Positions 19,676 to 29,005 of a stretch of 64,000 bases of DNA are shown here, in pieces; position 1 is the first letter of the stretch; each line of letters opens with the position of its first letter. Location of the stretch: contig NZ_AFIG01000001.1 in NCBI RefSeq assembly GCF_000214595.1, positions 763,501 to 827,500 of the forward strand, written 5' to 3'. The position numbers and the translations under genes are program-made. Under the pieces are notes generated by a model. That model did not search any database and was not told the origin of the DNA. It saw only the letters and a list, made by a program, of their open reading frames with translations. Source of the DNA: Methylophaga thalassica MP. Its GTDB lineage: Bacteria; Pseudomonadota; Gammaproteobacteria; Nitrosococcales; Methylophagaceae.

Positions 19676-19928
19676 ATGAGTGAAGATTTTGGTCGTTAAA
19701 ACGTAATTCTTTGCTAATCGTTACAGTGGATGATTTAGAACGCCGTCGTGATTGAATGGACACCACTTTTCCTGACTGTTCTGCTTCATCTCGTATGGCG
19801 GCTTGCTCTTTTGTCTCGATAGACAATATTCGTACACCACTACAGTCACAACGGAAACTCATGAAGGTGACAAACTCTTCAAGACTTTCCTGTGTTTGTT
19901 GAACCTGAAGGCGATATTGCTTATTCAT
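19674..19928 (-). CDS. Hypothetical 84-residue protein
   Basis: I do not recognise this family. The small protein has a Gln/Glu-rich, probably helical N-terminus (MNKQYRLQVQQTQESLEEF), a CDC pair near residue 28, then charged and basic segments with SRRRSKSS. It has no membrane segment or signal peptide. It stands alone on the minus strand between secF and the + strand substrate-binding-like gene, and shares the bidirectional terminator, which supports it being a real gene. The ATG at 19928 has only a weak upstream AGG. A spurious open frame remains possible. Confidence 0.55.
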   Translation of the reverse strand: MNKQYRLQVQQTQESLEEFVTFMSFRCDCSGVRILSIETKEQAAIRDEAEQSGKVVSIQSRRRSKSSTVTISKELRFNDQNLHS

Positions 19929-20135
19929 AAAAAACTAACCTGTTGTGATAATCAAGCTATCGACCTTCATTTTGATTTCTTGAATATAAAGCTTTGCTCA
20001 TAGAATGGTTGATTTAAACCAATAATGGCTGCCATCAACAAAACAGGAAAAACTCCTAAGGTGTAACGGCCTGTTTTACTGACACAATAGTGTGGATGGT
20101 TGAACTTTCTAAATGAGAAGTGCTCTACAAGATTG

Positions 20136-20163
20136 AGGAATTTGCTGATTTAATCAGCTTCCT
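20136..20163. promoter_or_regulatory. Inverted repeat upstream of the substrate-binding-like gene (possible operator)
   Basis: GCTGATT-T-AATCAGC at 20144-20158 is a perfect dyad, extended imperfectly by AGGAA (136-140) and TTCCT (159-163). It sits about 50 bases before the ATG at 20211, inside the 282-base gap 19929-20210, which holds no other recognisable feature. It could be an operator or an RNA hairpin. Confidence 0.4.
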
Positions 20164-20210
20164 GATTCTGTATGGTGGAAAATAAGAAGCAAAATAAAGA
20201 TGGAGAGATT

Positions 20211-21017
20211 ATGAGTAAGTTAAAAAAGCTGGGCCTTATGGTTTTATTTATCTGGCCACAAATTATCTTTGCCAACCCAATTAATGTCACTCTTCATTAT
20301 ATTGGTCCAACAGATGGGCAGGTTTGGGCTGGGGTTCAGCAAGGACTAACAGAGGCTAATCTGCAGGGACAGTTTTTAGGACAAAATTATCAAGTCAAAA
20401 ATGTCACCGAACAAGAACTTGCTGCTCTGCCAGAATCTGAAATAACGGCGGTACTGGTGGGAACAGATGCTAAACATATTCTCGACGTTGCCAAAATGAA
20501 AAAATTAGCCCATGTACCAGTGTTTAACCTGAGCTCTGATGCTGATGGATTACGTCAGGCATGTTTGTCGAATTTATTGAATATCCCTTTGAGTAAACAA
20601 ATGAAAGCCGATGCACTTGCTCAATGGCAGGCAAAGCATCCTGATACATTGGTGACGGCTCATGCATGGCATCATGATTTTGTTAAGTTTGCTGCTTCAC
20701 AATTGAATAAACGATTCACCAGAAATCACAAAACACAAATGGATGATGATGCTTGGGCTGGTTGGGCAGCGGTGAAGATGTTGTCAGATACTGTTGCCAG
20801 AACGCAAAAAATTGATGCTGCAGGAATGTTGAACTACCTCAAGAATGACTTGTCATTTGATGGGCAGAAAGGGGATACCGCGACATTCAGAGAAACAGGG
20901 CAATTACGTCAGATTGTTTTACTGATTGACAAGGACGATAACATTGTCGCCGAAGCACCATTGAGAGGTGTAAAAGGTGGTTTAGATAGTCTTGGAATGG
21001 TTACCTGTAAAAAATAA
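20211..21017 (+). CDS. Periplasmic substrate-binding-like protein of the PQQ-associated ABC type (short form)
   Basis: The 268-residue product starts with a signal peptide (about 1-22, basic MSKLKK, hydrophobic core, cut near ANP). The C-terminal half (residues about 150-260, with WHHDFVKFAASQLNKRF, MDDDAWAGWAAVK and GQLRQIVLL) resembles the substrate-binding protein family linked to PQQ-dependent alcohol dehydrogenase systems. From memory that family is about 350-400 residues; here a central stretch appears to be missing, so the second lobe is shortened. The frame opens at 20172, but ATG 20211 follows GGAGAG and gives the signal peptide. The gene precedes the beta-propeller gene by 19 bases. 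No transporter genes are nearby. The ligand is unknown. Confidence 0.72.
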   Translation: MSKLKKLGLMVLFIWPQIIFANPINVTLHYIGPTDGQVWAGVQQGLTEANLQGQFLGQNYQVKNVTEQELAALPESEITAVLVGTDAKHILDVAKMKKLAHVPVFNLSSDADGLRQACLSNLLNIPLSKQMKADALAQWQAKHPDTLVTAHAWHHDFVKFAASQLNKRFTRNHKTQMDDDAWAGWAAVKMLSDTVARTQKIDAAGMLNYLKNDLSFDGQKGDTATFRETGQLRQIVLLIDKDDNIVAEAPLRGVKGGLDSLGMVTCKK

Positions 21018-21036
21018 TTAGAGAGAAGAAGGAAAC

Positions 21037-21993
21037 ATGATGAAATTAAAAAATATATTATTAGCCACATTGATTATGGCCAGTACAACCGTTTGGGCTG
21101 AGCCATCACACCGTGTTTTTGTCACTAATGAAAAAGACAATACGGTCAGCGTCATTGATACAAAAACCAATGAAGTGATAAACACCATTAATATTGGGGA
21201 GCGGCCAAGAGGGATTGGTTTATCACCGGATCAAAAACAACTCTACGTTGCTATTAGTGAAGAAGGTGCGATAGCCGTTGTTGATTTAGATACGCTGAAA
21301 GTGGTGAAAAAGTTGGAAGCGGGAGACGATCCTGAAACATTTGATGTAGCACCGAATGGCAATATTTATATATCTAACGAGGATGATGCTCAAGCCAGTG
21401 TTATTGATCCGAAAACAGGCAAAATCATTGAAGTCATTCCTGTTGGTTTGGAACCCGAAGGTGTTGCCGTTTCACCTGATGGTAGCTTGGCACTTGTTAC
21501 TAGTGAATCCACTAATATGGTTCATGTGATTGATACGGCTAAACATAAAGTGGTAAAAAACATTTTAGTTGCTGCCCGTCCTCGTGGTCTGGCATTTAAC
21601 AGTGACGGCTCGTTGGCTTACTCAACCAGTGAAGTAGGTAATGAAGTGACGATTATTGATACAAAATCATTATCAATTATCAAACAGGCTTCTATCGACT
21701 TACCTAACTCCAAGCCTATGGATATTGCTGTTAGCCCAGATGATAAAACCATCTATGTAACAACGGGGCGTGGTAACTCCGTCGCTGTTTTAGATGCTAA
21801 AACACTGGAAATGAAAGCAAATGTACCTGTTGGTAAACGTGTATGGGGCTTGGGTATGACGCGTGATGGCTCACGTTTATACACAGCTGATGGTGTTAGT
21901 AGTACCGTTTCTGTCGTGGACACAGCTACAAATAAAACAATTAAAACGATCGAAGTGGGCAAATTCCCATGGGGTGTCGTTGTTGACGATTAA
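21037..21993 (+). CDS. YVTN-type beta-propeller protein, PQQ-catabolism associated
   Basis: This exported 318-residue protein has a signal peptide (about 1-22, ending VWAEP) followed by seven or so repeats of about 42 residues of the YVTN kind (VFVTNEKDNTVSVIDTKTNE, LYVAISEEGAIAVVDLDTLK, IYVTTGRGNSVAVLDAKTLE). It matches the beta-propeller family found next to PQQ-dependent alcohol oxidation genes in methylotrophs. No catalytic residues are evident; it is probably a periplasmic binding or scaffold protein. It forms a two-gene unit with the upstream binding protein and is followed by a strong terminator. Confidence 0.85.
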   Translation: MMKLKNILLATLIMASTTVWAEPSHRVFVTNEKDNTVSVIDTKTNEVINTINIGERPRGIGLSPDQKQLYVAISEEGAIAVVDLDTLKVVKKLEAGDDPETFDVAPNGNIYISNEDDAQASVIDPKTGKIIEVIPVGLEPEGVAVSPDGSLALVTSESTNMVHVIDTAKHKVVKNILVAARPRGLAFNSDGSLAYSTSEVGNEVTIIDTKSLSIIKQASIDLPNSKPMDIAVSPDDKTIYVTTGRGNSVAVLDAKTLEMKANVPVGKRVWGLGMTRDGSRLYTADGVSSTVSVVDTATNKTIKTIEVGKFPWGVVVDD

Positions 21994-22014
21994 TATTTTA
22001 TTGATATTTCGACT

Positions 22015-22045
22015 AAAAAACCCGGCTATTTTGCCGGGTTTTTTT
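22015..22045 (+). terminator. Intrinsic terminator after the beta-propeller gene
   Basis: CCCGGC (22021-22026) pairs with GCCGGG (22033-22038) around a TATTTT loop and is followed by seven T residues; an A-run precedes it. Confidence 0.93.
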
Positions 22046-22109
22046 ATATCTCTACGAAAAAAATCATTAAATACTTTGTTCCGTTTAAGTGACACGTTAT
22101 TATGCCGTG

Positions 22110-22625
22110 ATGATTAAAGTGATTCTGCGGTTTTTCCAGGTTTGTTTATTTCAGGCAAGTCCAGCCGATATTCCGGCATCTTCAATATTACTGAACTTTA
22201 GTGTTGTCACGTATTTTATCGTCGGCGTACTGGTTAGCCATATTGATCATAGCTGGACGATTAGCTTGGTGGCAGCACTGGCTGATACTGCCATGCTGGT
22301 TATCGTTACCAAAGGCTTATTATTTATCCGCGGATTGCCTTCTCGCTTCGAGCAAACCTTAACAGCTATGGCAGGGACTGGTGCATTAATTGGCATGATT
22401 AGCTGGCCAGTCTTTGTATTATTTCGACAGGTAGAGCCTCATAGTCAGCTAACCAGTATTATCTTATTACTGGTACTTATTGTTATTTTCTGGAGTTTAT
22501 TTGTTGTTGCACATATCTTCAGGTATGCACTTGATATCCGACCCGGTTTAGCAGCAGTTATAACGACGGTTTATACCATTGCTTCGTTGATTGTGGTTGG
22601 ACTCACTATTTCAGGAGTTGCGTAA
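22110..22625 (+). CDS. Integral membrane protein of unknown function upstream of mpl
   Basis: The product of about 171 residues has four or five hydrophobic segments (about residues 25-45, 48-66, 83-105, 115-138 and 145-168). I cannot assign a family; the layout is reminiscent of small YIP1-like or DUF membrane proteins. The start is uncertain. GTG at 22089 and 22107 and ATG at 22110 are all in frame, and none has a clear ribosome binding site. A possible promoter (TTGTTC-N16-TATTAT, 22076-22103) would start transcription at or near the ATG. The stop overlaps nothing and mpl starts at once (TAATG), so the two are translationally linked. Confidence 0.75.
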   Translation: MIKVILRFFQVCLFQASPADIPASSILLNFSVVTYFIVGVLVSHIDHSWTISLVAALADTAMLVIVTKGLLFIRGLPSRFEQTLTAMAGTGALIGMISWPVFVLFRQVEPHSQLTSIILLLVLIVIFWSLFVVAHIFRYALDIRPGLAAVITTVYTIASLIVVGLTISGVA

Positions 22626-23968
22626 TGCATATTCATATACTGGGGATTTGTGGCACGTTTATGGGCGGACTGGCCATTTTAGCCAGAGAGCTTGGCATGA
22701 CAGTGAGTGGTTCAGATGCCAATGTGTATCCACCGATGAGTGATCAGCTTGCTGCCGCAGGCATTGATGTCAGGGAAGGATACAAACCTGAACATTTAGA
22801 GCCTGCCCCTGACTTAGTGGTGATGGGCAATGCCATGTCACGAGGTAATCCGGCCGTAGAGTATGTGTTAAATAAAGGTCTCCCCTATGTTTCTGGTCCA
22901 CAGTGGCTGAATGAACATGTGCTGCAAGGGAAATGGGTGTTGGCTGTTTCTGGTACACATGGAAAAACAACCACCAGTAGTTTATTAGCTTGGATTCTCG
23001 AGCATGCCGATATGGCGCCTGGTTTCCTTATCGGCGGGGTGCCTGATAATTTTGGGGAAACAGCAAGACTCGGTAAAACGCCCTTTTTTGTAATTGAGGC
23101 AGATGAGTACGATACGGCGTTTTTTGATAAGCGTTCTAAATTTGTCCATTACATGCCCAGAACGTTGATTATTAATAATCTTGAATTTGACCACGCTGAT
23201 ATTTTTGATGATTTGGCCGCTATTCAAAAGCAGTTTCATCATTTAGTTCGGACTGTGCCTGAGCAAGGTTTGATTCTTTCGCCACAAGAGAAAGCAATTG
23301 AGCATGTCTTCAATATGGGCTGTTGGACGCCACGCCAAACACTGGGCGCTGATGGGGATTGGCAAGCGACATTATTGAAGAATGATGGTAGCGAGTTTGA
23401 AGTACGCCATGGTGAAGCCACTGGCCGCGTTGTATGGGATATGCTCGGTCAGCATAATGTGAGTAATGCCCTTGCGGCAATAGCGGCAGCTCATCATGTG
23501 GGTGTCACGCTTGAACATGCCTGTGAAGCTTTATCAGTGTTTGCCGGTGTTAAACGACGGCTGGAGCTGAAAGGCGAAATTAATAATATTCGAGTGTATG
23601 ATGATTTTGCTCATCACCCAACAGCCATTGCCACCACTATTGCTGGATTAAGAGCCAAAGTAGGAAACCGTCGGCTGATTGCTGTGCTTGAGCCTCGCTC
23701 GAATACCATGAAAATGGGCGTGCATCAGGAGACATTGGCTCAGTCTTTAATTCAGGCAGACAGAGTGTTATTGCTTCAGGATGCTGATTTGAAATGGTCA
23801 CTAAAACAAGTCACAGAAACACTGGGCGATCATGTCAGTGTATTTGATTCTGTCGACGCTATTGTTAAAACAATTAGCAATGAAGCACAGTCTGGTGATG
23901 AAATTTTAGTGATGAGTAATGGTGGTTTTGGTGGTATTCATCAGCGGATTTTAGAGGCGATTGCCTAA
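22625..23968 (+). CDS. mpl: UDP-N-acetylmuramate:L-Ala-gamma-D-Glu-meso-DAP ligase
   Basis: Mpl recycles cell-wall tripeptide by joining it to UDP-MurNAc. The 447-residue Mur ligase-type protein starts with IHILGICGTFMGGLA, has the ATP-binding loop SGTHGKTTTSS at about 109-119 and EADEYDTAFFD near 158-168, and has the C-terminal domain motif VYDDFAHHPTA. GICGTFMGG distinguishes Mpl from MurC, whose N-terminus is different. The gene precedes ubiX by 2 bases, a common gammaproteobacterial pairing. Confidence 0.96.
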   Translation: MHIHILGICGTFMGGLAILARELGMTVSGSDANVYPPMSDQLAAAGIDVREGYKPEHLEPAPDLVVMGNAMSRGNPAVEYVLNKGLPYVSGPQWLNEHVLQGKWVLAVSGTHGKTTTSSLLAWILEHADMAPGFLIGGVPDNFGETARLGKTPFFVIEADEYDTAFFDKRSKFVHYMPRTLIINNLEFDHADIFDDLAAIQKQFHHLVRTVPEQGLILSPQEKAIEHVFNMGCWTPRQTLGADGDWQATLLKNDGSEFEVRHGEATGRVVWDMLGQHNVSNALAAIAAAHHVGVTLEHACEALSVFAGVKRRLELKGEINNIRVYDDFAHHPTAIATTIAGLRAKVGNRRLIAVLEPRSNTMKMGVHQETLAQSLIQADRVLLLQDADLKWSLKQVTETLGDHVSVFDSVDAIVKTISNEAQSGDEILVMSNGGFGGIHQRILEAIA

Positions 23969-23970
23969 TT

Positions 23971-24579
23971 ATGTTAGATCATCAGCAGATCGCATTAGCC
24001 ATTACAGGCGCTTCAGGTGCACCTTATGCAAAGCGTTTACTGGAGGTGCTGTTACAACAAGGTCTCACTGTGCATTTAATGATTTCCACTGCAGGCAGAA
24101 TCGTGCTTGCTGATGAGCTTGATTGGAAATTACCGGCGCGGGCCAGTGATGTTCAAACGAAATTAGTTCAAGAGTTTAACTGCCACCCTGAACAATTACT
24201 GGTGTATGGTGAACAGCAATGGTCATCACCATTGGCAAGCGGATCTCATCGCGTGCCAACCATGATTGTGTGTCCATGTACCATGGGGAGCTTATCGGCT
24301 ATCGCCTGCGGGCAGAGTGATAATTTGATAAACCGCGCTGCCGACGTCATGCTCAAAGAAGATCGCAAATTGATCGTAGTGCCGAGGGAAGCACCATTTT
24401 CAGTGATTCATCTGGAAAATATGCTGAAGCTTGCTAAGCTTGGCGTGTGTATTTTACCCCCCAATCCCGGCTTTTATTTTAATCCTACATCCTTGAATGA
24501 ATTGGTCGACTTTGTTGTCGCTCGGATACTGGATCAGGCGAAAATAGAACATAATCTGATGCCTCGTTGGGGAGACTGA
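23971..24579 (+). CDS. ubiX: Flavin prenyltransferase UbiX
   Basis: UbiX attaches dimethylallyl phosphate to FMN, making the prenylated flavin cofactor for the decarboxylase UbiD in ubiquinone synthesis. The 202-residue flavoprotein shows ALAITGASGAPYAKRLLEVL at residues 7-26 and MIVCPCTMGSLSAIACG, DNLINRAADVMLKE and LIVVPREAPFS farther on. The length is typical. It is coupled to mpl. No ubiD is seen in the window. Confidence 0.97.
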   Translation: MLDHQQIALAITGASGAPYAKRLLEVLLQQGLTVHLMISTAGRIVLADELDWKLPARASDVQTKLVQEFNCHPEQLLVYGEQQWSSPLASGSHRVPTMIVCPCTMGSLSAIACGQSDNLINRAADVMLKEDRKLIVVPREAPFSVIHLENMLKLAKLGVCILPPNPGFYFNPTSLNELVDFVVARILDQAKIEHNLMPRWGD

Positions 24580-24610
24580 TGTGCTATTCGGGATTCCCTC
24601 GTAACTCACG

Positions 24611-24616
24611 TATAAT
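24611..24616 (+). promoter_or_regulatory. Possible -10 element of fhs
   Basis: TATAAT, a perfect -10 hexamer, sits 33 bases before the fhs ATG in the 69-base gap after ubiX. The -35 position (TCGGGA) is poor, so promoter strength is uncertain. Confidence 0.5.
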
Positions 24617-24648
24617 AGGGCTCAAATTTAACGCCACTCAGGAAAACC

Positions 24649-26319
24649 ATGTCAGATATTGAAATTGCCCAACAAGCTTCAATGCAGGAAGTCACTAGTC
24701 TCGCTGAGGAAAAGCTTGGTCTTGCCTCACATCATATTGACCCGTATGGACGTTTCAAAGCCAAAGTCTCTTTGGAAGTAATGGATGATATGGCATCGAA
24801 AGCGGATGGCAAGTTGATTTTAGTGACAGCCATTAGCCCGACGCCGGCAGGTGAGGGCAAAACCACTACAACCATTGGCTTGAGTGATGCGCTTAACCGA
24901 ATTGGCAAAAAATCGATTGTCTGTGTGCGCGAACCATCAATGGGACCGTGTTTTGGTATGAAAGGTGGGGCCGCCGGTGGCGGTTATGCGCAGGTCGTGC
25001 CGATGGAAGATATTAATCTTCACTTTACCGGCGATCTACATGCGATTGCCTCAGCGCATAATTTATTATCAGCAATGATTGATAACCATATTCATCATGG
25101 CAATGCACTGCAGTTAGATGCTAGACGTATTGTCTGGCAACGAGTGATGGACATGAATGATCGTGCGCTGCGGGACATCGTCGTTGGTATGGGGGGCCCT
25201 GCTAACGGTTATTTACGTGAAGAGCGTTTTGATATTGTGGTGGCCTCAGAAGTGATGGCCATTTTTTGTTTGTCCAATTCTTTACAGGAATTGAAGCAAC
25301 GTCTTGGCGAAATTTTAATCGCTTATTCGGTAGATGGGACGCCTCGTTATGCCCGTGACATTATGGCGCATGGTGCGATGGCGGCTTTATTGAAAGAAGC
25401 GATTAAGCCGAACCTGGTTCAGACTTTAGAAAATAACCCGGCTTTTGTACACGGCGGGCCTTTTGCCAATATCGCGCATGGCTGTAATTCTGTCATCTCA
25501 ACCAAGATGGCACTAAAACTGGGTGATTATGTTGTCACTGAAGCCGGCTTTGGTGCTGATTTAGGTGCAGAAAAATTCATCAATATTAAGTGCCGTAAAG
25601 CGGGAATTAAACCGGATATGGCTGTGGTTGTCGCCACAGTAAAAGCCCTGAAATATCACGGTGGTCTGGAGCTGAAAGAGCTGACTGCTGAAAATCTTAA
25701 TGCACTGAATACGGGACTGGCTAATTTAAAACGTCACCTAAGCAATCTGCAAAACGAGTTCGGCTTGCGTTGTGTTGTCGCCATCAATCATTTTGTCAAT
25801 GATAGCGATGCTGAGATTGAATTGATTAAAACAGCAGTGAAAGAGATGGGCGCAGAGGCTATTCTTGCTCGCCATTGGGCCGAAGGTGGTGCTGGTGCTG
25901 AAACATTAGCACAGCGTGTGGTTGAAATGCTGGATGCTGATGCCGAACCTTGTCAGTTGTTATACCCGGATAGCTTGCCGCTTTGGGACAAAATCAACGA
26001 AGTCGCTAAACGTTTATATGGTACAGGTCAGGTCGTAGCTGATAAAAAAGTGATGGATAAGATCGCCATGCTGAATGAGCAGCACGGAGATATTCCGGTT
26101 TGTATGGCAAAAACGCCGTATTCTTTTAGCAGTGATCCGAGCTTACGTGGCACGGCTGAGAACCATACGCTAACCATTCGTGATGTTCGTCTGTCAAACG
26201 GTGCAGGTTTTCTGGTGGTGCTTTGTGGTGATGTGATGACGATGCCTGGATTACCAAAACATCCTGCAGCAGAGCGGATTGATATTGATGAGAACGGTTC
26301 AATCGTTGGCTTATTCTAA
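24649..26319 (+). CDS. fhs: Formate-tetrahydrofolate ligase
   Basis: Fhs makes 10-formyl-tetrahydrofolate from formate, ATP and tetrahydrofolate, feeding formate into C1 metabolism, or works in reverse. The 556-residue protein has the nucleotide loop [14 protein letters not shown] at about 65-78, [20 protein letters not shown], and [15 protein letters not shown], with a C-terminal AERIDID. The length fits the family. Many gammaproteobacteria lack this enzyme; its presence fits a methylotroph, in which formate and formyl-folate are central. The gene is monocistronic and converges on the djlA-like gene. Confidence 0.97.
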   Translation: MSDIEIAQQASMQEVTSLAEEKLGLASHHIDPYGRFKAKVSLEVMDDMASKADGKLILVTAISPTPAGEGKTTTTIGLSDALNRIGKKSIVCVREPSMGPCFGMKGGAAGGGYAQVVPMEDINLHFTGDLHAIASAHNLLSAMIDNHIHHGNALQLDARRIVWQRVMDMNDRALRDIVVGMGGPANGYLREERFDIVVASEVMAIFCLSNSLQELKQRLGEILIAYSVDGTPRYARDIMAHGAMAALLKEAIKPNLVQTLENNPAFVHGGPFANIAHGCNSVISTKMALKLGDYVVTEAGFGADLGAEKFINIKCRKAGIKPDMAVVVATVKALKYHGGLELKELTAENLNALNTGLANLKRHLSNLQNEFGLRCVVAINHFVNDSDAEIELIKTAVKEMGAEAILARHWAEGGAGAETLAQRVVEMLDADAEPCQLLYPDSLPLWDKINEVAKRLYGTGQVVADKKVMDKIAMLNEQHGDIPVCMAKTPYSFSSDPSLRGTAENHTLTIRDVRLSNGAGFLVVLCGDVMTMPGLPKHPAAERIDIDENGSIVGLF

Positions 26320-26375
26320 TTTAGTTCTAGGTTGGGGTAAGAGAGAAGAACCCAATAAATAGTTTCTTGATTTAA

Positions 26376-26405
26376 AGTCACACGCTCCCGCTGTGGCGTG
26401 TGACT
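26376..26405. terminator. Hairpin between converging fhs and djlA-like genes
   Basis: A perfect ten-pair stem AGTCACACGC/GCGTGTGACT encloses a ten-base loop. It lacks a clean T-run on either side (AT-rich flanks only), so it may be a weak bidirectional terminator or a transcript-stabilising hairpin. Confidence 0.55.
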
Positions 26406-26449
26406 ATAGAAATAATAGTAGATTAAAGGTTAAAGCTGGCTTGGGAAAA

Positions 26450-27283
26450 TCAGTTCAATCCACGAGATTTCTTGATGAGATCATAAGCCAGCTGAATTTC
26501 TTTTGCTTGCTCAGTTGCAACAGCAATCATATCTTCAGGTACACCTTGACCCATTAATTTATCAGGATGGTATTGGCTCATTAATTTGCGATAAGCGCGT
26601 TTAATTTCCTGATTGGAACTCTGTTCTGTTACGCCCAGTGCCTTATAGGCTTCCGCAAGATCATTCACTGACGAGCGATGCTGGCCAGATGAATATTGTT
26701 GTTGATAGCCGCTTGAAAAATTAGCCTGACTTAACACCATATCGAGGATTCGATTAAACTCTGCTCGGCTATAACCCAGTTGTGATGAAACCTGTTCCAG
26801 AATCTGTCTTTCTTGTGGGTCGAGTTTACCATCAGCCAAAGCCATCACTGTCAGATAGACCAGTAAGACTTGTTTTAGATTAAAGGTGTTGCCGCAGTGC
26901 TGTTTAAATTTCGTCACTGTTTCGTTGATATCAAAGTCGGGTTCAGCGCCACGTTTGAACTGACGAATAGCTTCTTGTCTGTGCTCACCAGACATGCCCA
27001 TTTTTTTGATAAAGGCTTCAACATGGTCGATTTCAATTTGACTGATACGGCCATCAGCTTTTGCTAATTTCCCCATCAATACAAAGACTGTTTCCAGGAA
27101 GACGGCTTGACGAGTTTGGTTGGTAAAAGGATTCGCGCCACCAAGTCCATAAGCCCGTACACGATCAGCAAAACCACCAAATATAAGCCCTATCAGGGCA
27201 CCAAAAATACCCAGAATCAGTAAACCAACACTCATGGTGCTTAATAATAAGAAGCCTAAAATCAGGCCTATCCACTTAAACAT
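26450..27283 (-). CDS. djlA: DjlA-like membrane-anchored DnaJ co-chaperone
   Basis: The 277-residue protein has an N-terminal membrane segment (about 4-30), a TerB-like helical domain (about 55-180, with MGKLAKADGRIS and MALADGKLDP) and a C-terminal J domain (about 205-277) with the HPD signature in MSQYHPDKLMGQG. This layout is that of DjlA, an inner-membrane DnaK co-chaperone with the J domain in the cytoplasm. It lies 5 bases after ubiB at the end of the minus-strand ubi block. Its client is unknown. Confidence 0.9.
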   Translation of the reverse strand: MFKWIGLILGFLLLSTMSVGLLILGIFGALIGLIFGGFADRVRAYGLGGANPFTNQTRQAVFLETVFVLMGKLAKADGRISQIEIDHVEAFIKKMGMSGEHRQEAIRQFKRGAEPDFDINETVTKFKQHCGNTFNLKQVLLVYLTVMALADGKLDPQERQILEQVSSQLGYSRAEFNRILDMVLSQANFSSGYQQQYSSGQHRSSVNDLAEAYKALGVTEQSSNQEIKRAYRKLMSQYHPDKLMGQGVPEDMIAVATEQAKEIQLAYDLIKKSRGLN

Positions 27284-27288
27284 AACGA

Positions 27289-28959
27289 TTAACTTTTCTT
27301 TGAAATACTAAAATAAATGAGGCCAAGCCCCCATAAACCAAACACCCAGCTGAGAATTGGGAGGCCGGCAAACATCGTCGTCGCATAACCATCAAGCCCG
27401 GTAATCACTGCGGCACCAACCAGGAAAGCAGCGCCGGCTGTAACAGCGGCACTACGGTAGCTGGCTTGCTTGATTTCTTTACGTAATTGCTGAATATCGG
27501 CTGATGCTAAATTTACGTTGAATTGACCTTCCTGAGCACGTTTGCTCAAGTCATATAATAGACGTGGCATTTCAGGTAAGGTTTCAGCCCAATGTGGCGC
27601 TTCTTGTTGTAATGTTCTTAAAGCGGCTTGCCAGCCCATTTTTTCTTTCATCCATGTTTCTAAAATCGGTTTGGCTGTTTTCCAGAGATCCAGATCGGGA
27701 TAGAGGTCACGGCCCAAGCCTTCAATATTGAGTAGGGTTTTTTGTAGTAAAACCAGTTGTGGCTGGACTTCCATATTGAAACGACGCGCTGTTTGAAACA
27801 GTCTTAATAACAACTGTCCGAAAGAAATTTCTTTTAGTGGCCTTGCGAAAATAGGCTCACAAACACTGCGTATAGCGGCTTCAAACTCATCCAAGCGTGT
27901 GTCAGCTGGCACCCAACCAGATTGCACATGTAACTCTGCCACACGACGATAATCATGATTAAAAAAGGCAAGAAAGTTTTCTGCGAGATAACGCTGATCA
28001 TCTGGTGACAAGGTTCCCATAATGCCGAAATCGACAGCCACATATTTCGGTTTTTTTGGATCATGAATATCCACCATGATATTGCCGGGATGCATATCGG
28101 CATGGAAAAAACTATGTTTGAAGACTTGGGTGAAAAATATTTCAACGCCCATTTCTGCGAGCTTAGCCATATCCACCCCTTTGGCAATCAAACCTTCAGT
28201 ATCGCTAATAGGGGTGCCATAGATACGTTCTTGAACCAGAATATTGGGTTTTGTCAGTTTCCAATATATCTTCGGCACGTAGAGTAAAGTGGTGCCTTCA
28301 AAATTACGCTGTAGTTGTGATGCCGAGGATGCTTCACGCAGCATGTCGAGTTCATCAAACAGGTTCTTTTCCAGCTCAGCAACGATTTCTCTCGGACGTA
28401 GGCGTTTGCCTTCAGACCAATATCGTTCGGCGAAGGATGCCAGAGTATATAACAAGGCAATATCACGTTTAATAATAGGTTCTATGCCGGGACGTACCAG
28501 CTTTATTACAACTTGTTCACCATTTTTCAAGGTCGCGGCATGGACTTGTGCAATAGAGGCTGAGGCAAGAGGCTCTGGTTCAATATGAGCGAATAATTCA
28601 TTCAGTGATTCTGCTTCATACGCTTTATCGATGAGTTGTTTGGCTTGTTCCGCAGGAAAGGGGGCAACCTGATCCTGTAATTTGGCCAGTGAGTTGGCAA
28701 TATCCGGTGGCAGCAGATCCCGGCGAGTGGAAAGCACCTGACCAAATTTGACAAAAATAGGGCCTAAGTCTTGTAGCGCCAGTCTTAATCTTTCGCCTCT
28801 GGGAAGTGTCGATTGTTTATTGCGCCAGCGATGAGGAGATAAAAAACTGAAATATCGAAGTGGACGTAACAGATGAATCGCTTTTATCACTTCGTCCAGG
28901 CGATGTTTTGCCAGGACATGATTGATTTGAATCAGTCTGGATAACTGATTAGCCTTCAT
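27289..28959 (-). CDS. ubiB: Ubiquinone biosynthesis kinase-like protein UbiB
   Basis: UbiB is an ADCK-type atypical kinase or ATPase needed for ubiquinone synthesis, probably by extracting lipid intermediates from the membrane. The 556-residue protein carries the KxGQ motif ([19 protein letters not shown], residues about 70-88), an Ala-rich nucleotide loop ([12 protein letters not shown]), [22 protein letters not shown] and two C-terminal membrane helices (about 505-550). It is the third ubi gene of ubiE-ubiJ-ubiB on the minus strand. Confidence 0.97.
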   Translation of the reverse strand: MKANQLSRLIQINHVLAKHRLDEVIKAIHLLRPLRYFSFLSPHRWRNKQSTLPRGERLRLALQDLGPIFVKFGQVLSTRRDLLPPDIANSLAKLQDQVAPFPAEQAKQLIDKAYEAESLNELFAHIEPEPLASASIAQVHAATLKNGEQVVIKLVRPGIEPIIKRDIALLYTLASFAERYWSEGKRLRPREIVAELEKNLFDELDMLREASSASQLQRNFEGTTLLYVPKIYWKLTKPNILVQERIYGTPISDTEGLIAKGVDMAKLAEMGVEIFFTQVFKHSFFHADMHPGNIMVDIHDPKKPKYVAVDFGIMGTLSPDDQRYLAENFLAFFNHDYRRVAELHVQSGWVPADTRLDEFEAAIRSVCEPIFARPLKEISFGQLLLRLFQTARRFNMEVQPQLVLLQKTLLNIEGLGRDLYPDLDLWKTAKPILETWMKEKMGWQAALRTLQQEAPHWAETLPEMPRLLYDLSKRAQEGQFNVNLASADIQQLRKEIKQASYRSAAVTAGAAFLVGAAVITGLDGYATTMFAGLPILSWVFGLWGLGLIYFSISKKS

Positions 28960-29005
28960 TAATGGCTCCTTACATGGATATAGCTGAGGTCAATGCTCAA
29001 GTGCG

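Noticed and set aside
22089..22109. Upstream GTG start for the membrane protein
   Set aside because: It adds seven residues without any ribosome binding site and lies within the possible promoter; the ATG at 22110 is preferred but not certain.
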